Shown here in pieces: positions 1-8,242 of a stretch of DNA of 64,000 bases. The notes under the pieces were generated by a model that searched no databases, was not told the DNA's origin, and saw only the letters and a program-made list of their open reading frames with translations. A program made the translations under genes and the position numbers. Numbering within the stretch: the stretch's first letter is position 1; every line of letters begins with the position of its first letter. The DNA comes from Sulfomarinibacter sp963733915 (GTDB taxonomy: Bacteria > Acidobacteriota > Thermoanaerobaculia > Thermoanaerobaculales > Sulfomarinibacteraceae): contig CAVTEP010000001.1 in assembly GCA_963733915.1 (NCBI GenBank), positions 186,001 through 250,000 of the forward strand, given 5' to 3'.

Positions 1-2795
1 CGCCGGGCCATGGTGTGGTTGGCCTCGTCCTGGCGTGCGGTGCCGTAGACGATCAGGGTGTCGTGGAACTCGTCGATGAAGTTGTTCCACGCGTAGAAGC
101 TCGAGTGTTCCACGGGGATGTCGTGGAGGGCGTCGAACACCACCCGGGTCGGGCGCCCGTCGAAGTGGAGCTGGATCGGGTCGGCGCCATCCACCTCGAC
201 TTTCCGCAGCAAACACTTGCCGTCGACCTCGACCTCGAGGTGGGTCACGAAGCGGTAGGGCGTGCCCTCCTGACCACGGTCAACTCGAGGTCCCACCCGC
301 CGCGTCGTGATCTTCTGGACCTCGACCGATGGTATGGAGCTCGGCAGACCAGCACGGTCGAGCCACTGGCGGACGAAGGACGCCAGCACCTTGCCGGAGA
401 CCTCCTCGGCCACCTCGATGAACTGGAGCGTGGTCATCTCGGTGCCGCGGAAACGATCGTGGGTGGTCGACATGATGTCGAAGAAGACCTCGTTGCCGAG
501 CAGGAGCCGCAGCTGGTGGAGGGCGAAGGTGCCCTTGATCCGCGGCAGCAGGTACGGCCCGTAACGATCGTAGGCGCGGTGGGCGTCGATCGCCGGCAAA
601 TCCTCCTCCCGCGACACGGTGTAGAGGTAGCGCGCCTCGAGCGCCGCCATCTCGTCGGCCAGCTGTCCGGCGGCGGTAGCCGCATCCTCGTCGTCAAGAC
701 CGTCGAGCATCCGCCAGTAGGCTGAGGTGGCGCTGACAAACCAGCTCACCGCAGGACTCGCCGGTTCGACGGTGCCGCGCCAGAGGTCCTTCTTCGTGAT
801 CTCGAACTCCGGCGCCAGGTCACCGAGGACGAGCGCGGTATCCGAAGCCTCGGGTTTCGCGGTGTCCTTCGGGCGCGTCGCCTTGAGCTGGTCGGCGACA
901 AAGATCGGGCTCACGACCGAGTACCCCAGGCTGAGGTGAGGCTCGGCGCCAGGAAGATCAGGGAGATAGCGCCACCCGTTGGTCGGGAACTTCTCGCGCA
1001 GGGTCACCTTGCCGTGGTGGGCGAGAAAGACCATCTGCGCGGCCATCTCGGTGTTGGTGATCTTGCCGTCGCAAGCGTGGGCGCGGTTGACCGGCGACGA
1101 GGCCCACAACCCAACCCCGGCGTTGGCGTCGATCTTGCCTTTGTACTCGGCGTAGAACTGGTTGAAGGCCAGGTCGCGGTTCCACGGCGAGAACATGAGG
1201 TCGAAGGGCCGGTCGTCGGGTTGGGCCACATACTCCTTGCGCACTTCGGGGTCGCGGTTGTTGTTGTTGGCCCACAGGAAGCCCGGCGTGCCAAATGGGT
1301 TCATGTCCTCGGAGGTCCGCCACAGCTTCTTGGTGTGGGTGCCGAGGAGGAGGATGGCCACCTCGCCGGTCTTGAAGTCGGCGATCGGCCAGTCGTTGGT
1401 GTACATGCCGTTGTTTTTCTCCCACAGGATGCGCACCACGTCGTCGATCGATGCCGAGTACTGGGCAGCCTTGCGGGCGCGGTTGGACTGTGGGGTCGAG
1501 TCCTCCTCGTACGGCGTCTGCATCACGGTGGTTTCACCAAAGGCGATCCCCGCCGAGTTGAGGTAGAAGTCGGCGCCCGAGTGAATACCGCCCGGGAAGG
1601 TGTGGTAGACGAGCCGGTAGCCCTCTGAGGGCTCGATGTCGGTTATGACATTCCAGTGGACGCCGGTGAATCCGCCCCACATGAAGATCTGGCCGAAGAC
1701 GATGTTGCCGTCCTTGGTCGCCGGACCGGTGGCGGCAAAGGCCGAGCACTTGTGTTGCTCGACTGAGATGTCGAGCTCCTCGTCGGGAGAGGCGAAGGCC
1801 TGCCCCGTAAGCGAGTTCGGGGTCACCTCGAGGGCGTTCTCGAGCTGGCCGAGATCGACCACCGAGTTCAGAGCGACGATATCGCGCAGATCGATCGGCC
1901 GTCCCCAGACCTCACCTCCGGCGTCGGCGGCGCCATCGGCGATGCCTTGCATCTCGGTCAGGTACTCGTCGTCGTACTTGCGCAGGAAGAGGGCGTCGGT
2001 CTCAAAGCGGATAGTCTGCCATCCCGCCGCCGGGTCCTCCTTGTGCTGCAGAACGCCGAGCTTGCGAACGTACTCGGCGATCTCCTCGGGCATCAGCGAA
2101 CCGTACTGGTATCCGCGCTCATAGGGCTCGCCCTCGATGTGGACGAATATCCATCCCTGGTCGTCGTAGCGGAATCCGTCGCCTGACCAACGCACGGTCT
2201 CGGGTGGGATGTAGGCGGCGATGTCCTCGACCCGCTCGACCCGGATGTCGTCAAACCACGCGGTGCCGCGGGCGGTGCCGTTGTATCCCAGGTGGAGCTC
2301 GACCCGGTCTTCGGCAGCGACTGCGACGAAGAGCTGATCCACCCGCGTCCAGTCCGAGTCGCCGCCGACTGCGGAGGAGTGCATGGTGAAGGGCAGGGCC
2401 TGCATGCTGAGGCACGCGGGAAGGGCCGTCGGGTATTTAGCCATCGGGTCCGCCACCACACCTTCGGTGCGGATCCAACCGCTCAGACGGTAGAGCTTGC
2501 CAACCTCGAGCGCCACCGGCTCGGAGACCGCAGTTGCCTTGCCGTGCCCTCTCACGGCCAGTTTTGCGCCGCCGATACCGTCGTGCACCTCATCGGTGAC
2601 ACCGACCAGCTCGGCGCCGACGCTCGACGCCACCGCCGCGAGCCGCCAGCCGGTGATTGCTCCACCAGGCTCCAACCGCTCGAAGCCTGGATTTGCCACC
2701 TCGACGTCAGCGGCGGCCGCGGAGAGCGAGACACCCCAACCAAACACCACGGCAACGACCACAACTCGAAAAACCAATCCTGCACGCTCAATCAT
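1..2795 (-). CDS. Secreted C45/phospholipase-B-like hydrolase with M1-peptidase-like C-terminal region, 3' end outside window
   Basis: The reading frame is open from an ATG at 2795 to the window edge (about 931 codons, C-terminus missing). It begins with a hydrophobic signal peptide (about residues 1-27). Residues about 30-185 look like a jelly-roll carbohydrate-binding domain (NPGFE near the start, WFDDIRVER at the end). A YERGYQYG motif follows, and then HKCSAFAATGPATKDG with Cys350, the expected N-terminal nucleophile of the C45/phospholipase-B-like Ntn-hydrolase family, with matching family motifs (FPGG, WANNN) downstream. From about residue 720 the sequence resembles the helical C-terminal part of M1 aminopeptidases (KGTFALHQLRLLLG at 754, FIEVAEEVSG, QWLDRAGLP), but no HExxH zinc motif is visible. 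Probably cleaves an amide or ester bond outside the cytoplasm; the substrate is unknown. It is divergent from the fumarylacetoacetase operon. Domain calls are by eye. Confidence 0.8.
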   Translation of the reverse strand, partial: MIERAGLVFRVVVVAVVFGWGVSLSAAAADVEVANPGFERLEPGGAITGWRLAAVASSVGAELVGVTDEVHDGIGGAKLAVRGHGKATAVSEPVALEVGKLYRLSGWIRTEGVVADPMAKYPTALPACLSMQALPFTMHSSAVGGDSDWTRVDQLFVAVAAEDRVELHLGYNGTARGTAWFDDIRVERVEDIAAYIPPETVRWSGDGFRYDDQGWIFVHIEGEPYERGYQYGSLMPEEIAEYVRKLGVLQHKEDPAAGWQTIRFETDALFLRKYDDEYLTEMQGIADGAADAGGEVWGRPIDLRDIVALNSVVDLGQLENALEVTPNSLTGQAFASPDEELDISVEQHKCSAFAATGPATKDGNIVFGQIFMWGGFTGVHWNVITDIEPSEGYRLVYHTFPGGIHSGADFYLNSAGIAFGETTVMQTPYEEDSTPQSNRARKAAQYSASIDDVVRILWEKNNGMYTNDWPIADFKTGEVAILLLGTHTKKLWRTSEDMNPFGTPGFLWANNNNRDPEVRKEYVAQPDDRPFDLMFSPWNRDLAFNQFYAEYKGKIDANAGVGLWASSPVNRAHACDGKITNTEMAAQMVFLAHHGKVTLREKFPTNGWRYLPDLPGAEPHLSLGYSVVSPIFVADQLKATRPKDTAKPEASDTALVLGDLAPEFEITKKDLWRGTVEPASPAVSWFVSATSAYWRMLDGLDDEDAATAAGQLADEMAALEARYLYTVSREEDLPAIDAHRAYDRYGPYLLPRIKGTFALHQLRLLLGNEVFFDIMSTTHDRFRGTEMTTLQFIEVAEEVSGKVLASFVRQWLDRAGLPSSIPSVEVQKITTRRVGPRVDRGQEGTPYRFVTHLEVEVDGKCLLRKVEVDGADPIQLHFDGRPTRVVFDALHDIPVEHSSFYAWNNFIDEFHDTLIVYGTARQDEANHTMAR

Positions 2796-2906
2796 TACGA
2801 GGCCCCTCCGACGCGCCATTCTAACCGCAATTCTGCAGCGGGAATCTGCGGCGCAGATTGCCGCTGCAGAATTGCTGTACCATACCCGAACCCGAGCGGA
2901 GGTCCC

Positions 2907-3884
2907 ATGAATCCCTGTGCGCAGGCGCTTTTTGAAGGCATCATCGACTATGCTGGCCTCTTCCCGCCGGCAGCCCTCTCGATGGAGGACGCCTTCTCCC
3001 GCTACCTCATCCACCGACAGTCCGGCGACAGCTGGATGATGGCCCGATTCGTGTGTCCGGTCGGTCGCCTCGACGAGCTCGAATCTCTACTGACGGATAC
3101 CGCGGTCGGAGCATCAAAGATCGATATCGCCGTCCTCGGCCGCGGCGGCGCGACGCTGGATGATTTCGTGCAGGCCACCGAGGCCGACGCCGCCCTGATC
3201 CGGGAGTTTCTCGCTCGGCAGAAGCACCGTGCTGCGGCCGATGTGTTCGAGGCCCGTCTGCCGGAGGCCGGAGGCGCGGCGGTGGCGGTCGAAACGGCGT
3301 GGCGGAGCCTCACCGACAACGGATCGGCGGCGGTGACGCCGTACTTCGAGGTCTCGCTCCTCGGCGACTGGCGGCCCCGGTTGCCGGCGGCGGTAGCTGC
3401 CATCCGCGACGCCACCCGCACCGCGGGTGGTGACCACCGCCTCGGCCTCAAGATCCGCTGCGGCGGTCTCGACGCGGCCGCAATTCCCGAATCGATGGCG
3501 GTGGCGGCGGCTATCGCCACCTGCCGCGCCACCGGGGTGCCGCTCAAGGCCACCCAGGGGCTCCACCACCCCTTCCGCCACACCGACGAGGCGCTCGGCA
3601 CCGCCGTCCACGGTTTCCTCAACCTGTTCACGGCCTCGGTCATGGCCCACGCCCGCGACCTGCCGGTCACCAGGCTCACCGAGATCATCGCCGACACCGA
3701 TCCGCGGTCCTTTGTAGTCGAGGCCGAGCGGCTGGCGTGGCGCGATCTCGAGGCCTCGGCCGCCGAGGTGGCCGCGGCGCGGTCCGGCGTGCTGACGACC
3801 TTCGGCAGCTGCAGCTTTTCAGAACCGCGCGACGACCTCCGGGCGCTCGACATCATCGACCACTCAAAGGAGCTCACCCAATGA
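2907..3884 (+). CDS. Uncharacterised protein coupled to fumarylacetoacetase
   Basis: 325 residues with no signal peptide or membrane segment. I do not recognise a named family. Conserved-looking blocks are LFPPAALSMEDA near the N-terminus, LKIRCGG, PLKATQGLHHPFRH, HGFLNLFTA and FGSCSFSEP at the C-terminus. Alternating strand/helix character with short Gly-rich and His-containing loops suggests a TIM-barrel-like enzyme, but this is inference. The stop codon overlaps the next gene's start (ATGA at 3881), so the two are almost certainly cotranslated. That points to a role in the tyrosine/homogentisate pathway or in handling a fumarylacetoacetate-related acid. The ATG at 2907 follows GGAGGTCCC, a good ribosome site. 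Confidence 0.8.
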   Translation: MNPCAQALFEGIIDYAGLFPPAALSMEDAFSRYLIHRQSGDSWMMARFVCPVGRLDELESLLTDTAVGASKIDIAVLGRGGATLDDFVQATEADAALIREFLARQKHRAAADVFEARLPEAGGAAVAVETAWRSLTDNGSAAVTPYFEVSLLGDWRPRLPAAVAAIRDATRTAGGDHRLGLKIRCGGLDAAAIPESMAVAAAIATCRATGVPLKATQGLHHPFRHTDEALGTAVHGFLNLFTASVMAHARDLPVTRLTEIIADTDPRSFVVEAERLAWRDLEASAAEVAAARSGVLTTFGSCSFSEPRDDLRALDIIDHSKELTQ

Positions 3885-5170
3885 CCCGTCCCGACTCCGA
3901 ACTGCGCTCATTCATCGAGGTCCCCGCCGGCTCCGACTTCACGATCCACAACCTCCCATTCGGGGTCTTCAAACCGGCCTTCGGCGCGGCGCCCCGGATC
4001 GGGGTGGCCATCGGCGACCGGATCCTCGATCTTTCGGTGCTCGCCGACCGCGGCCTGCTTTCCGGCCCCGAAATGGGCACCGCCGCGGTCCTCGGGCTCA
4101 CCAGCCTCAATGCCCTGATGGCCCTTGGACGACCGGCGTGGCGAGAGCTGCGGTCGAAGCTGACCCAGCTGCTCCGTGACGATCAGGCGGCGTTGCGCGA
4201 CGACGCAGGCCTCCGCAATGCGGCCCTGGTGCCGGCCACGAGCGTCGAGATGCTGCTGCCGGCCACCATCGGCGACTACACCGATTTCTACTCCTCGCGC
4301 GAGCACGCCACCAACGTCGGCATCATGCTGCGCGGCGCCGACAATGCACTGCAGGCGAACTGGCTCCACCTCCCGGTGGGCTACCACGGCCGCGCGAGCT
4401 CGGTGGTGGTCAGTGGTACCGACGTCTGCAGACCGATGGGGCAGACCAAAGCGCCCGACGCCGAAACGCCCGGCTACGGTCCCTGCCGCTTGATGGACTT
4501 CGAGCTCGAGATGGGCTTCTTCGTCGGCCCGGGCAACGACCTCGGAACCCCGATCCCGATCGACAAGGCCGCCGACCATATTTTCGGGATGGTACTCGTG
4601 AACGACTGGTCGGCGCGCGACATCCAGGCCTGGGAGTATGTGCCGCTGGGCCCATTCCTGGCCAAGAACTTCGCAACCTCGATCTCGCCGTGGGTGGTGA
4701 CCATGGACGCGCTCGAGCCGTTCCGTTGCAGCGGCCCCGCCCAGAACGAACCCGAGCCGCTCGACTACCTCAGGAACCCAGGCGATTGCGCGTACGACAT
4801 CCGCCTCGAGGTGCAGCTGCAGTCGGAGAAGATGACGACGCCCGAGACCATCGCCACCTCGAATTTCAAGTACATGTACTGGAGCGTCTGCCAACAGCTC
4901 GCCCACCATGCCTCGGGTGGGTGCAACCTCCGGCCCGGCGACCTCCTGGCGTCCGGCACGATCTCGGGCCCCGGCAAGCACGAACGCGGCTCCATGCTCG
5001 AGCTCAGCTGGCGCGGCGCCGAACCCATCGGGCTGTCAAACGGCGAGGAACGAAAGTTCCTCGCGGACGGCGACACGGTCATCATGCGCGGGCACTGCGA
5101 GGCCGAGGACCTGCGGGTGGGTTTTGGTGAGGTGGTGGGGAAGCTCTTGCCTGCGAACGTTGAACGTTAG
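3881..5170 (+). CDS. fahA: Fumarylacetoacetase
   Basis: 429 residues, the usual length for the family. Hydrolyses 4-fumarylacetoacetate to fumarate and acetoacetate, the last step of tyrosine/homogentisate breakdown in the cytoplasm. Visible family signatures are DYTDFYSSREHATNVG, which carries the metal-binding Asp and the nearby catalytic His, the acidic segment DFELEMGFFVG for metal ligands, and NDWSARDIQAWEYVPLG followed by FLAKNFATSISPWVV. The start overlaps the upstream stop by ATGA. The final residues (PANVER) and the TAG stop lie inside an AACGTT repeat array, so the natural C-terminus may have been changed by that element. No homogentisate dioxygenase or maleylacetoacetate isomerase gene is present nearby. 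Confidence 0.96.
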   Translation: MTRPDSELRSFIEVPAGSDFTIHNLPFGVFKPAFGAAPRIGVAIGDRILDLSVLADRGLLSGPEMGTAAVLGLTSLNALMALGRPAWRELRSKLTQLLRDDQAALRDDAGLRNAALVPATSVEMLLPATIGDYTDFYSSREHATNVGIMLRGADNALQANWLHLPVGYHGRASSVVVSGTDVCRPMGQTKAPDAETPGYGPCRLMDFELEMGFFVGPGNDLGTPIPIDKAADHIFGMVLVNDWSARDIQAWEYVPLGPFLAKNFATSISPWVVTMDALEPFRCSGPAQNEPEPLDYLRNPGDCAYDIRLEVQLQSEKMTTPETIATSNFKYMYWSVCQQLAHHASGGCNLRPGDLLASGTISGPGKHERGSMLELSWRGAEPIGLSNGEERKFLADGDTVIMRGHCEAEDLRVGFGEVVGKLLPANVER

Positions 5171-5192
5171 AACGTTCAACGTTAGAACGTTC
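5155..5192. repeat. AACGTT array, copy 1
   Basis: Five copies of the palindrome AACGTT start at 5156, 5163, 5171, 5178 and 5186, so spacing alternates between 7 and 8 bases. The array begins inside the end of the fumarylacetoacetase gene and provides its TAG stop. Similar arrays occur at six other places in the window. Confidence 0.9.
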
Positions 5193-5572
5193 GGCTCTTC
5201 CGGAATTGGGTGAGTTGGCGACTCATCGAACTCGGAATTCGGAAATTCCAGCCACCCTTCCCCGAAGAGATCGGTTCCATCCCCCAAAACAGCGGTCGGG
5301 GACAGCGGCAGGTACAGCGTCAGCGACCGGTGGCCGCGGCAGGGGCGGTCGGCAGCGACAAGTCCCGGACGGACCGTCCCGTCACGACCCATACTGGCTG
5401 CTCCGGCCGCTGCCCCGGCCGCTGCTCTCTGACCCTGCCTCTGTCTGTCGCTGTCCCTGGCGCTGCGGCTGCTGAAGAATCTTCTGCGGCCTCGCGAAGG
5501 ATTTTTGCGCGTCGGCGACACCTACATCGTGAAAGACAATATTTGACGGTCACGACGACAAAGGAGAAAGGT
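5171..5572. other. 402-bp gene-free interval built from repeat elements
   Basis: No convincing gene. It holds the rest of AACGTT array 1, a CTCGGAATTCGG tract at 5231-5249 and one copy of a roughly 180-bp dispersed element at about 5290-5475. An AAAGGAGAAAGG ribosome site before the next gene ends the interval. A reading frame is open through part of it but its composition is that of the repeat, not of a protein. Confidence 0.7.
5290..5475 (+). repeat. About 180-bp dispersed element, copy 1
   Basis: Shares GTCACGACCC, then GCTGCCCCGGCC, GCTCTCTGACCCTGCCTCTG and TGTCGCTGTCCCTGG in the same order and orientation with 39965-40175. The left part (GACAGCGGCAGG) is partly complementary to the right part (CTGTCGCTGTCCC), so the element could fold on itself. 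Both copies end roughly 35-100 bases before a gene for an exported protein on the same strand. Confidence 0.75.
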
Positions 5573-7033
5573 ATGAAAACGAAGTGCTGTATCGCGATTC
5601 TGCTCGGCCTCTGTCTGGCTTCATCGCCGGCGCTCGCCCTCAACCCGGACGACGAGCTCTGGGTGCCGGCGGCCGCGCGCGGTTTCGGCGCAGGGACAGC
5701 GTCCTGGATAACTGATTTGTACATCTTGAACCCCGGAGAGGAGGCGGTGACGGTCGAAATCGCGTGGTTGGAGCGGGACGAGGACAACACTGATCCGCTG
5801 ACCGAGGAGTTCGAGATCGGGCCCGGCGAGACGCTGGTCCTCGAGGATGTCATTGAGAGCGTGTTCGGGCTCGAGGAAGGCGCCGGCGGTTTTCACATCG
5901 AAATCGTCCAGGAAGACGATGAAGGTGACGAGAAGAGAGTCTCCAAACAGGACTCGGCCGAGGATGCCCTGCTGGTCGTCGAAGCCCGGGTCTACAGCCT
6001 CGGCGATGAAGATGGGACCTTCGGACTCGGCTTCGAGGGTGTTCCCTCCTACGCCGCAATCTCGAATGACGGCCCCGAGACCACTCACTCCATCGGAGTC
6101 ACCAACAACTCCGCCTACCGCTCCAACTGGTACGGTCTCAACATCGGCGACGAGGAGGCCGAGGTGATGGTCGAGCTCCTCGATCTCGAAGGCGACGTGC
6201 TGGCGGCCGACACCTTCGAGCTGCCGCCGGTGGCACCGATTTTGAAAACGGTTTCCAGCCTCGGCGGACCGGCATTCGCCAACGGCACCCTGCGTTTCAC
6301 CATGCTCGACGGCGAGGGTGTCTTCGGCGTCACCAAGATCGACCGAACGTCGAATGACGCCATCCATCTCGAGTCCCACTGGCAGTGTTCGGCGGACAGC
6401 GACGACCTCGAGTTCACCGACGAGTTCTTCGCCGATGACTGCACTTTCGCCAATACCGGGATGAATCGTTATTACATCCCGCTCGATCCCGGCTATCAAT
6501 TCTTCTACGAGGGTGAGGAGGACGGCGAGGAAATCGCCCTCCGCATCACCGTGCTCGACGACACCGAGATGGTCGACGGCGTCGAGACCCGGGTCATCGA
6601 GGAGTACGAGACTGCCGACGGTGAGCTCGTCGAGGTGTCTCGCAACTACTTCGCGATCTGCGTCGAGACCGGCAGCGTTTTCTACTTCGGCGAAGAGGTG
6701 GACATCTACGACGACGGCGAGATCGTCAGCCACGACGGCGCCTGGCGTGCGGGCGAGGACGGCGCAGTTGCCGGAATCATCATGCCCGGAACGGTCCTGC
6801 TCGGCGCACGCTACTACCAGGAGGTCGCGCCGGGTGTGGCCGAAGACCGAGCCGAACACATCGCGATGGATGTGACGGTCGAGACCCCCGCCGACACCTT
6901 CGAGGACTGTCTCGAGGTGCGGGAAACCACAGCCCTCGAGTCCGGCGAGAGCATGAAATTCTACGCCCCCGACGTCGGCCTCGTACGGGACGACATTCTC
7001 GACCTGGTCGAGATCGTCGAACCCGCCCGCTGA
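5573..7033 (+). CDS. Secreted acidic protein of unknown function
   Basis: 486 residues. An N-terminal signal peptide (MKTKCCIAILLGLCLASSPA, cleavage near ALA) is followed by a strongly acidic mature protein. The first half (ELWVPAAARG, WITDLYILNPG) resembles immunoglobulin-like or beta-sandwich modules seen in secreted acidobacterial proteins; the second half (from about residue 295, FANTGMNRYYIPLDPG) looks like a second beta-rich module of about 180 residues. No catalytic motif is recognised. The start at 5573 is set by AAGGAGAAAGG directly upstream. It is followed by a perfect hairpin terminator, so it is a single-gene unit. Confidence 0.8.
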   Translation: MKTKCCIAILLGLCLASSPALALNPDDELWVPAAARGFGAGTASWITDLYILNPGEEAVTVEIAWLERDEDNTDPLTEEFEIGPGETLVLEDVIESVFGLEEGAGGFHIEIVQEDDEGDEKRVSKQDSAEDALLVVEARVYSLGDEDGTFGLGFEGVPSYAAISNDGPETTHSIGVTNNSAYRSNWYGLNIGDEEAEVMVELLDLEGDVLAADTFELPPVAPILKTVSSLGGPAFANGTLRFTMLDGEGVFGVTKIDRTSNDAIHLESHWQCSADSDDLEFTDEFFADDCTFANTGMNRYYIPLDPGYQFFYEGEEDGEEIALRITVLDDTEMVDGVETRVIEEYETADGELVEVSRNYFAICVETGSVFYFGEEVDIYDDGEIVSHDGAWRAGEDGAVAGIIMPGTVLLGARYYQEVAPGVAEDRAEHIAMDVTVETPADTFEDCLEVRETTALESGESMKFYAPDVGLVRDDILDLVEIVEPAR

Positions 7034-7055
7034 GATCCTTCCTCCCCCGTTTGAA

Positions 7056-7087
7056 GGTGGGCGCCCAATGGGCGCCCACCGCTTTTT
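7056..7087 (+). terminator. Rho-independent terminator
   Basis: Perfect 11-bp stem GGTGGGCGCCC (7056-7066) with GGGCGCCCACC (7070-7080), loop AAT, followed two bases later by TTTTT. It lies 22 bases after the stop of the secreted protein gene. Confidence 0.93.
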
Positions 7088-7158
7088 CAATCCGCAGCCG
7101 GTGGACGGCATATTGACATATGGTAGGTGTAGGGCCATCAATGGGGGAGGGAGAATTC

Positions 7159-8242
7159 GTGGATTCGGTCGTTCCCGGCCGCTATTGGAGCCCGCTCGAC
7201 GACGGGCGCGTGGTGTGCGAGCTCTGTCCCCGGCTTGTGCAAGCTCAAGGAGGGCCAGCGAGGCTTCTGCTTCGTGCGCCAGAACCTCGACGGTGGCGTG
7301 GTCCTCACCACCTACGGCCGCTCTTCCGGCTTCTGCGTCGACCCGATCGAGAAGAAGCCGCTCAACCACTTTCACCCCGGGACCGGCGTCCTTTCCTTCG
7401 GCACCGCCGGCTGCAATCTGGCCTGCCGATTCTGCCAGAACTGGTCGATTTCCAAGTCGCGCGAAACCGACACGCTGGCGGACAATGCGTCCCCGGAGGC
7501 GATCGCTGGGGCCGCGGTATCGACGGGTTGCCGCAGCGTTGCCTTTACCTATAACGACCCGGTCATCTTCCTCGAGTACGCAGTGGACGTGGCCGTGGCG
7601 TGTCACGAGCTGGGCATCGCGACCGTCGCCGTCACCGCCGGCGAGATCTGTCCGTCCCCTCGCCGGGAGTTCTTCTCCCACATCGACGCCGCCAACGTCG
7701 ATCTCAAGGGTTTCACCGAGAGCTTTTACAAGAAACTCTGCGGCGGCGCCCTGCAGCCGGTGCTCGAGACCCTCGAGTACCTGGTCAGGGAAACCGATGT
7801 CTGGGTCGAGATTACGACCCTGCTGATACCGGGCGAGAACGATTCCACGGACGAGATTGACGCCATGACCCGCTGGGTCGTCGACACGCTCGGTGCGGAT
7901 GTGCCGGTTCATTTCACGGCCTTTCACCCCGACTTCAAGATGAGAGAATTGCCACCGACCCCACCCGAGACCCTGAGCAGGGCGCGCGAGATCGCGCGTG
8001 CCAACGGTGTCCGCCACGCCTACACCGGCAACGTGGTCGATCCGGCCGGGGGATCGACCTACTGTCACCACTGCGGCGAGCTGTTGATCGGGCGGGACTG
8101 GTACCGGCTCGGTATCTGGGCCCTGACCGACGACGGCCGGTGCCTCAAATGCGGCACCCGGTGCCCGGGACACTTTGACGGACCACCCGGCGACTGGGGA
8201 CCACGCAGAATGCCGGTCCGAATCGGAGATTCAGCCACATAG
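7159..8242 (+). pseudogene. AmrS-like radical SAM protein, interrupted by a frameshift
   Basis: Two overlapping frames together encode a full-length AmmeMemoRadiSam-type radical SAM protein. The first (from GTG 7159, behind GGAGGGAG) gives GRYWSPLDDG, VVCELCPR; the second (from about 7235) gives CKLKEGQRGFC and all the rest. Dropping one base near 7234 joins them into the expected CELCPRLCKLKEGQRGFC. Downstream are the radical SAM cluster motif CNLACRFC, the family block FTYNDPVIFLEY, and a C-terminal zinc-type region YCHHCGELL / CLKCGTRCPG. The catalytic core is intact, so this may be a base-call error, a recent mutation, or translation from an internal TTG. It overlaps the convergent GGDEF-EAL gene by 12 bases. 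Confidence 0.8.

Noticed and set aside
15..1628. Long plus-strand reading frames (15-725 and 936-1628)
   Set aside because: They lie opposite one continuous minus-strand gene with recognisable C45 and M1-like motifs, and their translations are low-complexity (many His, Asp, Arg).
5155..5192. AACGTT array considered as a CRISPR
   Set aside because: Repeat units are 6 bases with 1-2 base gaps, not 24-48 base repeats with unique spacers; no cas gene is present.
5621..8173. An 850-codon minus-strand open frame across the secreted-protein and radical SAM genes
   Set aside because: The plus-strand genes have clear motifs, ribosome sites and a terminator. High GC content leaves the antisense frame open by chance.
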